The position numbers were made by a program, and so were the translations under genes. The notes beneath the pieces were generated by a model, which ran no database searches, had not been told where the DNA came from, and worked only from the letters and a program-made list of their open reading frames with translations. DNA of 34,818 bases from a virus, in IMG/VR virus record IMGVR_UViG_3300033064_002385, positions 1-34,818 of that record; one strand, 5' to 3'. Shown here in pieces: positions 7,085 through 15,371 of the stretch (positions are counted from its first letter, which is position 1; each line of letters begins with the position of its first letter).

Positions 7085-9250
7085 TCAGGCGACCAGAGTA
7101 GCGAAAGACGACAGAAGCTTTTTGTTTGTCGTCTTTTTCATAAGCATAGTACGGAATGCCTTGCCGATGTCGGCAGTGGATGCCTCTTCATCAACTGTCA
7201 TAATGGCGTTGGATGAAAGGTCATGGGAAGAAATGGCATACAGGGCATCGTATCCCATGCCGTTAATTTCGTATGACTTTTCTTTACGCCACACTTTCAT
7301 AGCAATTTCGGGATCAACACCACCAACAGATTTGTAAAAATCTCGGTAAAGGTAAGAGAAACTATTACCACCCATGATTCGGAAACCAATGAGATTAACT
7401 TCAGGAAAATTGTCTTTTAAATTTTCAAGAAGAATACTGGTCGGATTATCGGACACATTACCCAGATTAAAGTTACGATAAACATAACCAATTTTACGAT
7501 CACGAAGAGCATTAGAACCACTGATGTAATTTGTTCCCATGTAGTCGTAATTATTACGATGTTGAAGCTTTACATCATAGTTAAGATGAGTGCCGTCACC
7601 GTCAGTTAAGATTACAACGTTGACTTTTTGAAGTTTATTCTGATTTTTAAATTGGGGAATAATATCATGAAGAGCAATGATGGATTCATTAAGTGGAGTG
7701 CCACTCAGATCTAATCCGTTAGGGCAACGATACATATCATTACGATATTTGGAATCTTCACGACAAGCAACACGCCACAGATTCATGATACAACGATCAA
7801 GAACTTTATTATTAGCACGAGAGCTGAGGAAATTTAAAAGACGAAAACGATTATGAACTTCAATTGTTCCGTCTTTCTTAGTGTAAAGATCTTTGGGGGA
7901 TACATAATTTGAATCTACATAAGAATTATTCCACTCGTAAGTGAAAGCATACACTTCAAAAGGAATTTGAACTTTCTTACAGAACCACACAAGGTTTAGC
8001 AATTGCTTCACCGTATCCAAAAGATAACCATCCATAGAACCAGACCAGTCTAGAATAAAAACTAGACCATGATTCTTGCCGTCAGGAATCACCGAAACTT
8101 TGCGGAAGATATCTTCGTTGTACTTGTAAGTGTGAAGTTTAGTGGTGTCCAAAGTGCCAGTCCTAGCAGTAGACATACGCTGATAAGCATCAGCCGACTT
8201 TTTCATTTCAAATTCTTTGACCAAATAGTTTACTTCTTTTTGTGCTTCAGTACGATATTTGTGATAATCTTTATCAACTTGGTGTACAGATTCTATGCCA
8301 TACTGATTAGAATCTCGGAAAAAATTATCCAAGTGCTTTAGTAGCATACTGTAATCAGCAATTACATGATCCATATTAAGCTTGGGTCGCTCAACATAAT
8401 AAGTTTCTGAACTATACTGATCGGTTAACTGTTGTGCTTGTTTGTCAAAAGCTTGTTGAGTTTTTGACACTTTCTCGTCAATTTTTTCGTTAGGACCAGC
8501 ACCAACAGATCCAGCAAGACCTTGTTGATCTTCACTGGTTTGATTCTCTTCACCGTCACCCGAAGATCCTTGACGATCTGATTGAGATCCTTCGCCATTC
8601 ATTTCCACAGATTCTCCAGATTCTCCAGAAGCACCTTGAGAATTGCCGCCACCAGATTGAGAATTTTCTGGCGTTGACAAAGAAGCAGATTCTTTTTGAT
8701 TTTCTTTCACATACTTGTGAATCAACTCACAAATAGTCAGCACCTGATCAAAGGTTTCGGCAACTTCAATCATCTCAACAAACTGTTGTTCAAATTGATC
8801 AAAAGGCATTTGAGCATAGGCACCAATCTTGAAGTGAAGATTGATACGATCAATCAACGATAGTTCGCTCAGATCTTCATCAGCAACACCAAAGAAGTCA
8901 TCCCGATTCAACTCACTGTATCCAGTGTAGAAAGTTCGGGCAAGACCCGGAAACTTACGTTTCATTAGTTTTTCAATACGAGCGTCTTCAACGACGTTCA
9001 CATAATCTTTAGGAATATTAGCAGGAACTTTAGTGGTCCAATCTTCATTCGGGGTATAGATAGCATGACCAACCTCATGCCCCACCAGAAGGTCGTATAC
9101 GACGCTAGAAGCCTTGTCCCAGATAGGTAGGGTCAGGACACGGCGAAGTACATCAAACGATGCTGTAGGCACCTTCTTGTGCTCAATGATGAGGTTTTCA
9201 GTTGCCAGTAGTTTGGCGAGGGTGCCTTTGACTTCGTGGTTAACGGACAT
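7085..9250 (-). CDS. VWA-domain protein with HExxH zincin motif (CobT-like)
   Basis: This 721-residue protein has three visible parts. Near the N-terminus is a zinc-metalloprotease motif, HEVGH (58-62), followed by VNVVEDARIE (84-93), whose Glu could be a third ligand. Residues of about 190-270 form a Ser/Gly/Gln/Glu-rich acidic linker like that of CobT. The C-terminal half is a von Willebrand A domain with the MIDAS motif D401-W-S403-G-S405 and a later VVILTDGDGT strand. Such proteins act with MoxR/CobS ATPases, and the CobS-like gene follows it. Known functions of such pairs are metal insertion and complex remodelling. Whether the HExxH site is active is not known. Confidence 0.88.
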   Translation of the reverse strand: MSVNHEVKGTLAKLLATENLIIEHKKVPTASFDVLRRVLTLPIWDKASSVVYDLLVGHEVGHAIYTPNEDWTTKVPANIPKDYVNVVEDARIEKLMKRKFPGLARTFYTGYSELNRDDFFGVADEDLSELSLIDRINLHFKIGAYAQMPFDQFEQQFVEMIEVAETFDQVLTICELIHKYVKENQKESASLSTPENSQSGGGNSQGASGESGESVEMNGEGSQSDRQGSSGDGEENQTSEDQQGLAGSVGAGPNEKIDEKVSKTQQAFDKQAQQLTDQYSSETYYVERPKLNMDHVIADYSMLLKHLDNFFRDSNQYGIESVHQVDKDYHKYRTEAQKEVNYLVKEFEMKKSADAYQRMSTARTGTLDTTKLHTYKYNEDIFRKVSVIPDGKNHGLVFILDWSGSMDGYLLDTVKQLLNLVWFCKKVQIPFEVYAFTYEWNNSYVDSNYVSPKDLYTKKDGTIEVHNRFRLLNFLSSRANNKVLDRCIMNLWRVACREDSKYRNDMYRCPNGLDLSGTPLNESIIALHDIIPQFKNQNKLQKVNVVILTDGDGTHLNYDVKLQHRNNYDYMGTNYISGSNALRDRKIGYVYRNFNLGNVSDNPTSILLENLKDNFPEVNLIGFRIMGGNSFSYLYRDFYKSVGGVDPEIAMKVWRKEKSYEINGMGYDALYAISSHDLSSNAIMTVDEEASTADIGKAFRTMLMKKTTNKKLLSSFATLVA

Positions 9251-9284
9251 TGGTTTCTTTTGAACTGAAGCTATAGTAGCCCAT

Positions 9285-9308
9285 AAAAAAGGAGGGTGTT
9301 ACCCCTCC
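9285..9308 (-). terminator. Rho-independent terminator at the gp46 end
   Basis: The 6-bp stem GGAGGG/CCCTCC (9291-9296 and 9303-9308) has a 6-nt loop and is followed on the minus strand by six T residues (9285-9290). The TAA stop codon of gp46 (9299-9301) lies in the loop, so coding sequence and terminator overlap. It ends the gp55-gp47-gp46 unit. Confidence 0.88.
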
Positions 9309-11038
9309 TGTGCCACTTCATCAACTGTCTCTCGGACGATGCTGAAGTTTTTAATTTTTTCACACTTCCAAGTCTTCTCAAACTTTTCTTCCATGCCTTC
9401 TTTGTGAGAGATCACAAAGACGTTTGTGTTGTCGTCAAAGTTTTTAAGAATCCATCCTAACTCACTGGTGCCACTTTGGTCAAGTGATCCGTCAAATATC
9501 TCATCAAGAATTAAGAGGTTAGTATCCACGCTATTCTTGAGCTTAGCAATAGCTCGCCAAGTAAGCAAGAGAGCAATATCAATACGAGCTTTTTCTCCTT
9601 CACTGAAGGACTCGTAAGAGAAAGAATCTCTGTATCTAGATTTAATAGTTTCTTCAAAGTTTTCATTTAAAGTAAAGTTTACATAGAAGTCCATGTTCTG
9701 AAGATAATCATTGATGAGTTTATTCATCACTGGTAAGTATCGTTTAATGATACGAGTTTTAATTCCATTATCTTTCAGAAGTTGTCCTGCTGCTACGAGG
9801 CAATCACGCTCCTCTTTCACAGCAATCATTTGTTGCTTAGATACCGATAAAGCTTTTTCTAATCCTTGTAATTTAGAATCTTCTTCATTACGGTTGGCAT
9901 TATTATTTTGTAGTTGAGAAATCTCTTGCTGAAGATCTTGAATCTGTGATTGATATGAACTAATTTGAAACTGATGAATTTGCATCTCGTTAAAGAGAGA
10001 TGACCATTTTTGACTTAGATCATTAAAATTAGATTCTCGTTCTTCTTCAAGCTTGATCGCTTCCTCCATTTCTTCCATACCCCGAGTGAGTTCTTTAATA
10101 GAATTCAGTATTTCAGAAACTTTTGTATCACGAAGATCTTCACTAATATGCTGAGTACATGTAGGGCAAGTAGTGTTTTCGGTAAAGAACTCATGTTCTT
10201 TTCTGTGGGAAGAAAATTTTTGTTGTATTTTACCACGAAGATTTCCTAGCTTTTTAAGTTTGGCCGTAGCGTTGGAGAACTCTTTCATCTCTTTGCTAAT
10301 TGTTTCTCTATCCTGATTCAGTTGCTCAAATTTATCAGCAACTTCTTTTTCAATTTTGGTAAAGTGAATAACTTTATTATTCTTCTCTTGAATATCATTT
10401 TGATTTTGAAGATCAAGATTGACAATAAAGTTTTTTTGCATTGTAACTTTTTCTTCAAGAAGATCAATTTGATAATCACGATCTTTAATATCATCATTAG
10501 AAAATTTAAGTTTCTCTTTAAGATTGATATTCATGATTGAGAAAATTTGAATATCAAGAATGTCTTCAATAATTTCTCTACGAGATGCTAATGGCAATCT
10601 CATGAAAGGAACAAAGGTAGATGAACCAAGAACTACAATTTGAGTAAAGGATTTGTAGTTCATCTTAAGAATATTATTCTCAAGATAATTTTGATAATCT
10701 AATGTAGAAGAAGATTGATCTAACAAAATATTATTTTGCCATACTTCAAAAATTCCTGGCTTGATACCACGAATAATTTTGTATTCATTTTTACCAGATT
10801 GAAACTCAATTTCGGTAACTAGATCAGAACCATTGACGCTATTGACAAGCATCGGTTTATTAATTTTCCGAAATGGTTTGCCAAACAAAGAGAATGTCAA
10901 AGCATCTAGAATAGTACTTTTGCCAGCACCGTTTGCTCCAACAATTAAATTAGTTTTTGCTTCATTAAGATTAAACTCGGTAAAGGTATTGCCAGTGCTT
11001 AAAAAATTTCGCCAACGTAATGTTTTAAATACAATCAT
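9299..11038 (-). CDS. 46: Recombination nuclease subunit gp46 (SbcC/Rad50-like)
   Basis: gp46 is the SMC-like ATPase of the gp46/gp47 complex that resects DNA ends for recombination-dependent replication. Motifs: Walker A GANGAGKS (34-41), a long coiled coil interrupted by the CPTC zinc hook (near 288-291), the ABC signature FSEGEKARID (near 477) and Walker B LLILDEIFDG (near 507). The length of 579 residues matches T4 gp46 (560). It starts in a 4-nt overlap with the small gene upstream. Its stop codon is embedded in the loop of the terminator. Confidence 0.97.
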   Translation of the reverse strand: MIVFKTLRWRNFLSTGNTFTEFNLNEAKTNLIVGANGAGKSTILDALTFSLFGKPFRKINKPMLVNSVNGSDLVTEIEFQSGKNEYKIIRGIKPGIFEVWQNNILLDQSSSTLDYQNYLENNILKMNYKSFTQIVVLGSSTFVPFMRLPLASRREIIEDILDIQIFSIMNINLKEKLKFSNDDIKDRDYQIDLLEEKVTMQKNFIVNLDLQNQNDIQEKNNKVIHFTKIEKEVADKFEQLNQDRETISKEMKEFSNATAKLKKLGNLRGKIQQKFSSHRKEHEFFTENTTCPTCTQHISEDLRDTKVSEILNSIKELTRGMEEMEEAIKLEEERESNFNDLSQKWSSLFNEMQIHQFQISSYQSQIQDLQQEISQLQNNNANRNEEDSKLQGLEKALSVSKQQMIAVKEERDCLVAAGQLLKDNGIKTRIIKRYLPVMNKLINDYLQNMDFYVNFTLNENFEETIKSRYRDSFSYESFSEGEKARIDIALLLTWRAIAKLKNSVDTNLLILDEIFDGSLDQSGTSELGWILKNFDDNTNVFVISHKEGMEEKFEKTWKCEKIKNFSIVRETVDEVAQEG

Positions 11039-11304
11039 CCTAAATCTTCAGGGGGAATAATAAAATCGTCTTGAGTAATTATAGCATATTTTTGGTCACG
11101 TTCTTCACAAGCAGTGACAATAACTTCTTCAGGGATTTCTACAACTTGTAATTTATATCGTTTAGATTTGACTCCAAGCAGTTCTTGGTATCGTTCAGCA
11201 TCATCTTCACACTCAAATATAGGAATAATTTGATCGCCACAGTCAGTATCAATTATAGAAAATACTCCTTCTGGCTTATCTTTGAGTGTGAGAATAAACA
11301 TCAT
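11035..11304 (-). CDS. DUF3110-like small protein between gp47 and gp46 (89 aa)
   Basis: The N-terminal half reads FILTLKDKPEGVFSIID, then a short strand and IFECEDDAERYQELLG. This closely follows the pattern of DUF3110 proteins, found widely in cyanobacteria, in which a strand is followed by EG-hS and then FEDEDDAxRY. The C-terminus ends in an IPPEDLG segment, also reminiscent of that family. The function is unknown. It overlaps both gp47 and gp46 by 4 nt, so it is co-translated with the recombination nuclease. The start could equally be the second Met at 11301. The cyanobacterial family supports a cyanobacterial host. Confidence 0.8.
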   Translation of the reverse strand: MMFILTLKDKPEGVFSIIDTDCGDQIIPIFECEDDAERYQELLGVKSKRYKLQVVEIPEEVIVTACEERDQKYAIITQDDFIIPPEDLG

Positions 11305-12350
11305 ACCACTTCACAACTTTCAGTATATAGCGACTTCATGATTTGCTTGAGTTGATTTTTATTGACGGAAATTTCTACCTCATCAATGTATTCATTGAGA
11401 AGAGAAAGAGTATCTTTAACTTCAAGATCAGCATCAACGTGTTTGACTGTATCTTTTTCTACAAGTGTTTCAACTACTTTGAGATCATGAACGTTAGCAT
11501 TAAATAATGCCTCAACCATTTTTTCAAACTTAAAATAATCAGTTTTGTTTTCTACGACAACCTTAACAAAAGTGTTTGAATACTCACTGGGATTGACGCT
11601 GAAATTAGGATCAGCATCATCATAATAAATCTTTTGGAAAATTTCGTATGGGTTTTTGATGAAAGATAACTTGTTGGATGTCGGTTCATATAAGTGAAAT
11701 CCTCGTGGATCTTTGTAGTCATTCCAAAACATCTGGTAAGGGTTGCCCAAGTATGTGATGTTTCCTTTACGTGACTTGTGATGAAAGTGACCCGAAAACA
11801 CTTGCTTAAACTTGATAAACACATCTGGGTCCATGCCACCTTCATGAAGCATACCAGGAGTAATCTCAAAACCATTCAGTTCGAGATGACCCATCACAAT
11901 CTTAGCAGACGTTTGCTTCAAGTGTTGGTAAGTCTCTGCTTCATTTTCAGAATTGATCCAAGGCAACATACAGATAGGAACACCTTCAATAGTTGTGGTG
12001 GTTGGTTTTGAGTAGACGATGATGTTTTCATAGTCAGATAAAAGAAGCTCTGGAGAATTTATATCATTTGTGTTCTTATAATACACATCATGATTTCCAG
12101 TAATCATATGAAGAGTAATGCCAAGCTCACGGATACGATCAAAGTAAAGACGGCGAATACGATTCCAAACATTAAAATCAATGCCCTTACGATTATCAAA
12201 CGTATCTCCAAGATCAATGACGGTGGTGATTCCCTTTTTTTGAAGAGTTGGAAAAAATACTTCATTATAAAATTCTAAAAAGTATTCCCAAAAAATTACA
12301 CTACCTTTTCTTCCATCGAGATGCTGATCTGTAATAAGAGCTACTGTCAT
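11301..12350 (-). CDS. 47: Recombination nuclease subunit gp47 (SbcD/Mre11-like)
   Basis: gp47 is the metallophosphoesterase-fold nuclease partner of gp46. The family motifs are all present: D8-x-H10 in TDQHLDG, DLGDTFDNRK (46-55), GNHD (85-88), GHLEL (near 154) and SGHFHHKS (near 187), which together bind two metal ions. The length of 349 residues is close to T4 gp47 (339). It overlaps the end of gp55 and the start of the DUF3110-like gene by 4 nt each, so it belongs to the gp55-47-46 unit driven from the promoter at 12914-12942. Confidence 0.97.
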   Translation of the reverse strand: MTVALITDQHLDGRKGSVIFWEYFLEFYNEVFFPTLQKKGITTVIDLGDTFDNRKGIDFNVWNRIRRLYFDRIRELGITLHMITGNHDVYYKNTNDINSPELLLSDYENIIVYSKPTTTTIEGVPICMLPWINSENEAETYQHLKQTSAKIVMGHLELNGFEITPGMLHEGGMDPDVFIKFKQVFSGHFHHKSRKGNITYLGNPYQMFWNDYKDPRGFHLYEPTSNKLSFIKNPYEIFQKIYYDDADPNFSVNPSEYSNTFVKVVVENKTDYFKFEKMVEALFNANVHDLKVVETLVEKDTVKHVDADLEVKDTLSLLNEYIDEVEISVNKNQLKQIMKSLYTESCEVV

Positions 12351-12880
12351 CGTTTGTTCTTAATCTCAAGAGTTTCTTTAATACCAGTCATATCAGAATA
12401 ATTTTGATTGAGTCCTGCCATCTCTCCCTCAAAGCTTTCTGTATACATGACATGATCATAACCAGTCCGTTCAAGGATCTTCGTTTTAATCTCTAGTTGT
12501 TTTTTCTCCTTAGCAATCCTACGAAGAAAAGCGAAATAAATTACTTGAGTAAAATAAGCAAATGGGTTAGAAGATTTTTCTGGATTAAAGTTATGAATAT
12601 ATTGTATACAATTTTCTATACCGTCTGAGATCATCTCATCTCTAAACATATAGTTTACAAAGTTTGGTTTATAGGAAAGATGTGTGGCAATCTTAAGAAA
12701 GCAGTCGCCAAGATAATTAGGAATTCTAGGTTTCCCTTCCCAAGTAGTAGATCTATCTGGCTGAGTTATTTTTCTATCATACTGTTTAAAAAAACTATTC
12801 TCAACTTTAGTTCGGTAGACCGTGATGGCTTCCAGAAATTCTTTATTATTGACGTAGTTTTCTGTCTTTTTCTTTGCCAT
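12347..12880 (-). CDS. 55: Late-transcription sigma factor gp55
   Basis: gp55 is the small phage sigma factor that directs host RNA polymerase to TATAAATA-type late promoters. The product of 177 residues (T4: 185) matches T4 gp55 at NYVNNKEFLEAI near the N-terminus, at RDEMISDGIENCIQYIHNF, and at NPFAYFTQVIYFAFLRRIAKEKK. I set the start at ATG 12880 (MAKKKTENY), which aligns with T4; an upstream in-frame ATG at 12961 would place coding sequence across the promoter at 12914-12942. No strong Shine-Dalgarno is seen. Its likely targets are the nine NATAAATA elements in this window. Confidence 0.95.
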   Translation of the reverse strand: MAKKKTENYVNNKEFLEAITVYRTKVENSFFKQYDRKITQPDRSTTWEGKPRIPNYLGDCFLKIATHLSYKPNFVNYMFRDEMISDGIENCIQYIHNFNPEKSSNPFAYFTQVIYFAFLRRIAKEKKQLEIKTKILERTGYDHVMYTESFEGEMAGLNQNYSDMTGIKETLEIKNKR

Positions 12881-12913
12881 GACACATGTATCTAACCAAG
12901 TAATTATGGTAAC

Positions 12914-12942
12914 AGTATAGACCATATTGAAGGTTTTGTCAA
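12914..12942 (-). promoter_or_regulatory. Consensus sigma70 promoter for gp55-gp47-gp46
   Basis: On the minus strand TTGACA (12937-12942) is followed after exactly 17 bp by TATACT (12914-12919), a 6/6 and a 5/6 match. Initiation near 12907 would give a leader of about 27 nt before the gp55 ATG. This is the clearest host-type promoter in the window. Confidence 0.85.
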
Positions 12943-12947
12943 GGGGG

Positions 12948-12976
12948 TTGACAAACCTCACAAAACCGAGTATGAT
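12948..12976 (+). promoter_or_regulatory. Divergent sigma70 promoter facing into the Sm-like/uvsW genes
   Basis: On the plus strand TTGACA (12948-12953) is followed after 17 bp by TATGAT (12971-12976). Its -35 is 5 bp from the -35 of the gp55 promoter in mirror orientation. A transcript would start near 12983 and run antisense to the Sm-like gene and uvsW. No plus-strand gene follows, so a non-coding antisense RNA is the obvious candidate. Activity is unproven. Confidence 0.5.
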
Positions 12977-13021
12977 AACTCTGTTAGGGGTTCAGGGTTA
13001 CTATAGAGTTCTTTAAATACC

Positions 13022-13435
13022 TTAAGATCTTTTAAAGATGTCTTCAAGAAACTCTTTATTTTCCTTTACTGATCCTAAGTAACCCATTTGTTTACTAAAT
13101 TTATTAGCTTTAACATTAATAGAATCATCAATAGATTCTTCTGAAGTATTATCTTTTAAATTATTAAGATAGAATACTTCAATTCTTTTATCTAATTGAG
13201 TCATAGTAATGACTTGTCTCATCCTAATAACAAATAATGAATCATATGTAGAGTGTATCCAATCTTTTAATATAAATCCTTGATGAATTCTACCATTCTT
13301 TTTTTGTGATAACTTTTCAACTATCATTGGATTTTCTATGAGTAAAGAATCTTCATCAGGTAAATAACATACCTTACCTATGATCTCTTCCCCAGAACTT
13401 AATTTAATAGTTGAATAAAATTCTTCTTCCATCAT
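13022..13435 (-). CDS. Sm-like-fold protein (137 aa) after uvsW
   Basis: Residues 5-90 give the clearest Sm/LSm-like pattern of the three in this window: STIKLSSGEEIIGKV (strand with a central glycine), a turn with LPDEDSLLIENPMIV (Sm1-like acidic turn and NP), then a WIHSTYDSLFVIRM strand pair and a helix with a Tyr (IEVFYLNNL). The tail is charged and probably flexible, ending in EFLEDIFKRS. Sm-like rings usually bind RNA, but the target here is unknown. It overlaps uvsW by 4 nt and is the last gene before the 140-bp promoter gap. Fold and paralogy are inferred from sequence pattern only. Confidence 0.8.
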   Translation of the reverse strand: MMEEEFYSTIKLSSGEEIIGKVCYLPDEDSLLIENPMIVEKLSQKKNGRIHQGFILKDWIHSTYDSLFVIRMRQVITMTQLDKRIEVFYLNNLKDNTSEESIDDSINVKANKFSKQMGYLGSVKENKEFLEDIFKRS

Positions 13436-14895
13436 TTTAAATTTACCTTTATTATTTCGTATTTAAAATTCTCTTCCTGATATATTTTAATCCTTTCTTG
13501 TAAATGTCTTAATGTATAATTTTGTTTTGTTCTGTTGGAGATATCATCAGCAATATCATAAAGAGTAGCTATTTCTTTTCCTTCTCCTTTTCTAAGAACC
13601 CTACCAATACTTTGGAGGTTTCTAATACGAGATTTAGACGGAGAAGCAAATACAATATTATGAAGACGTTTAATATTGATACCAGTGCTAAACGTTCCAT
13701 AAGAAGCAATGATGATAGCATTGTTTTCTAGTTCAGTAATTTTTCTTACTTCTTCACGATCATCAGTATCTACTGAACCATGAACAAAAAATACTTTACG
13801 GTTTTCTTCAACAGAATTATTTATCATTTCATATAATGGCTCACCATGTTTTTCCACATAGTTAAACAAAACTAATGTGTTGCCTTCAAGATCATTTACA
13901 AGATTTTTAATTAAAGTGTTTCTTTTTTTATTTGTAACAATATATTCCATCTCTTGATGGTAATCTTCAAAGTACTGATACTCATGAGAACACAAAAGAA
14001 TTTTAATTCTGAGATTAGATAAATGTCCTTTCTTAATTAGATCATCTGTCTTTGTAACTTTTTCACATGCTCCAAACAATCCTTCAAGAACCCACTTGTG
14101 TGTTTTAGTTCCGTCCAGTGTTCCAGTAAATCCAAAACGATACTTAGCATTATGAAGTTTTTCCATAATACCTGTGAGTGATTTAGATTTAAACAAGTGT
14201 GCTTCATCACCAATCACACAATCAATGTCATCAAAATATCTTTTAGGGAATTTATAAATGGATTGCCATGTTGTAACAATGATAGGTTTATCAGAATTCT
14301 TTTCTTTACCTGAGTAAATTTTATGAATGTGCTCATCAACGTTCCAACCATAATCAGTAAAATCTTTTACCATCTGCTCTACTAAAGAAGTAGTAGGAAC
14401 AATAATTAAAATTTTCTTATCAGTAGCAAAGTAATATCTGGCAATAGCATAAATCATTAACGATTTACCTGAGCCTGTGGGGGAGAGGAATAATCCTCTA
14501 TGATATTTGAGGGCAAGGTAAACCGTGTAGTATTGATAATCTCTTGCTTTAATGTTAGAAATTTTATCAACAAAATCTTTGACACCAGCAGGTGACACAA
14601 AATTATTTACATCGTCAGCACTGCCATACCAATCATTGTTAACTGATTCCAATGAATATCTTTTTTCTTTACACCACTCAACTAAATGATTATACAAACC
14701 AGCATATAGATCTCCTGTGCCAGGAGAATACAAACGAATAGTTCCATCCCAATATTTGTATCTGGGATTTCTTTTCAAGAATTTTGCTTCTGGAACTTCA
14801 AAAGTAAAGTAATCAGATAATTCTTGATGAACGTATGGCTCTGCTTGAATTTGTAAAAATACTTCGTTCTTCTTTTTGATTATTAATCTGGACAT
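13432..14895 (-). CDS. uvsW: UvsW DNA/RNA helicase
   Basis: UvsW is a superfamily 2 helicase that unwinds R-loops and branched DNA and, in T4, shifts replication from origin-dependent to recombination-dependent mode. The protein is 487 residues (T4: 503). Motifs: I SPTGSGKS (near 138), II GDEAH (near 229), III FTGTLDG, a TGINIK motif V and VI QSIGRVLRKG (near 430). It starts on the last base of the uvsY stop (TAATG), so the two recombination genes are probably co-translated. Confidence 0.96.
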   Translation of the reverse strand: MSRLIIKKKNEVFLQIQAEPYVHQELSDYFTFEVPEAKFLKRNPRYKYWDGTIRLYSPGTGDLYAGLYNHLVEWCKEKRYSLESVNNDWYGSADDVNNFVSPAGVKDFVDKISNIKARDYQYYTVYLALKYHRGLFLSPTGSGKSLMIYAIARYYFATDKKILIIVPTTSLVEQMVKDFTDYGWNVDEHIHKIYSGKEKNSDKPIIVTTWQSIYKFPKRYFDDIDCVIGDEAHLFKSKSLTGIMEKLHNAKYRFGFTGTLDGTKTHKWVLEGLFGACEKVTKTDDLIKKGHLSNLRIKILLCSHEYQYFEDYHQEMEYIVTNKKRNTLIKNLVNDLEGNTLVLFNYVEKHGEPLYEMINNSVEENRKVFFVHGSVDTDDREEVRKITELENNAIIIASYGTFSTGINIKRLHNIVFASPSKSRIRNLQSIGRVLRKGEGKEIATLYDIADDISNRTKQNYTLRHLQERIKIYQEENFKYEIIKVNLK

Positions 14896-15371
14896 TAAGT
14901 AGTACCATTAATGAATTTTTCCCAATCAATAGCCGATTTAATTTGAAATCCTCTGTTAGAAACCATTCTCATTACACTGTCAAGGAAGTACAGTGCCTGT
15001 TCAACATATTTTATTTTTGCTTCAATGTTTATAATGTCCTCATCTGATTCCAGATAAGTTCTCATTTTCTCTGCTGTCTTAATACTTGTGCCGAAAGGTT
15101 TCTCGGCGTATACTTTTGGGTCTGCTTCTCCTGAGTAATATTCTCTTTTTTCTTTTACTATACGTCTGAGTTCAAACTCTAAAGAAGTTTTTACTTGACT
15201 CAGATCTGTATAATAATTTAAGTATTTGTTATGTTGAAAGGGAATCTCTAATGCTAGTTTTCCCAAATCTTCTGTGTATTCTTTGTTTATAAATTGAAAA
15301 TTAACATGACTATCAATTCCCCATTCCTCTTTAATTGTTCCAAATAATTTAACGATGTTTTCAAATTTCAT
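14895..15371 (-). CDS. uvsY: Recombination mediator UvsY
   Basis: UvsY loads UvsX recombinase on single-stranded DNA coated with gp32. The product is 158 residues (T4: 137). T4 landmarks are conserved: REYYSGEAD in the middle, SDEDIINIEAKIKY, and the C-terminal SNRGFQIKSAIDWEKFINGT, which aligns with the T4 SRGFAIK end. About 20 extra N-terminal residues are present. It overlaps the tube-fold gene by 4 nt and uvsW by 1 nt. Confidence 0.93.
   Translation of the reverse strand: MKFENIVKLFGTIKEEWGIDSHVNFQFINKEYTEDLGKLALEIPFQHNKYLNYYTDLSQVKTSLEFELRRIVKEKREYYSGEADPKVYAEKPFGTSIKTAEKMRTYLESDEDIINIEAKIKYVEQALYFLDSVMRMVSNRGFQIKSAIDWEKFINGTT

Noticed and set aside
9273-9301. Possible sigma70 promoter (TACTAT) after the gp46 terminator, before the VWA gene
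   Set aside because: Only the -10 is good; the best -35 is 4/6 at 18 bp. Plausible by analogy with other terminator/promoter junctions but too weak to list.
13814-13826. GATAAATA-like element in uvsW
   Set aside because: Internal to coding sequence and more than 350 nt from the next start codon.
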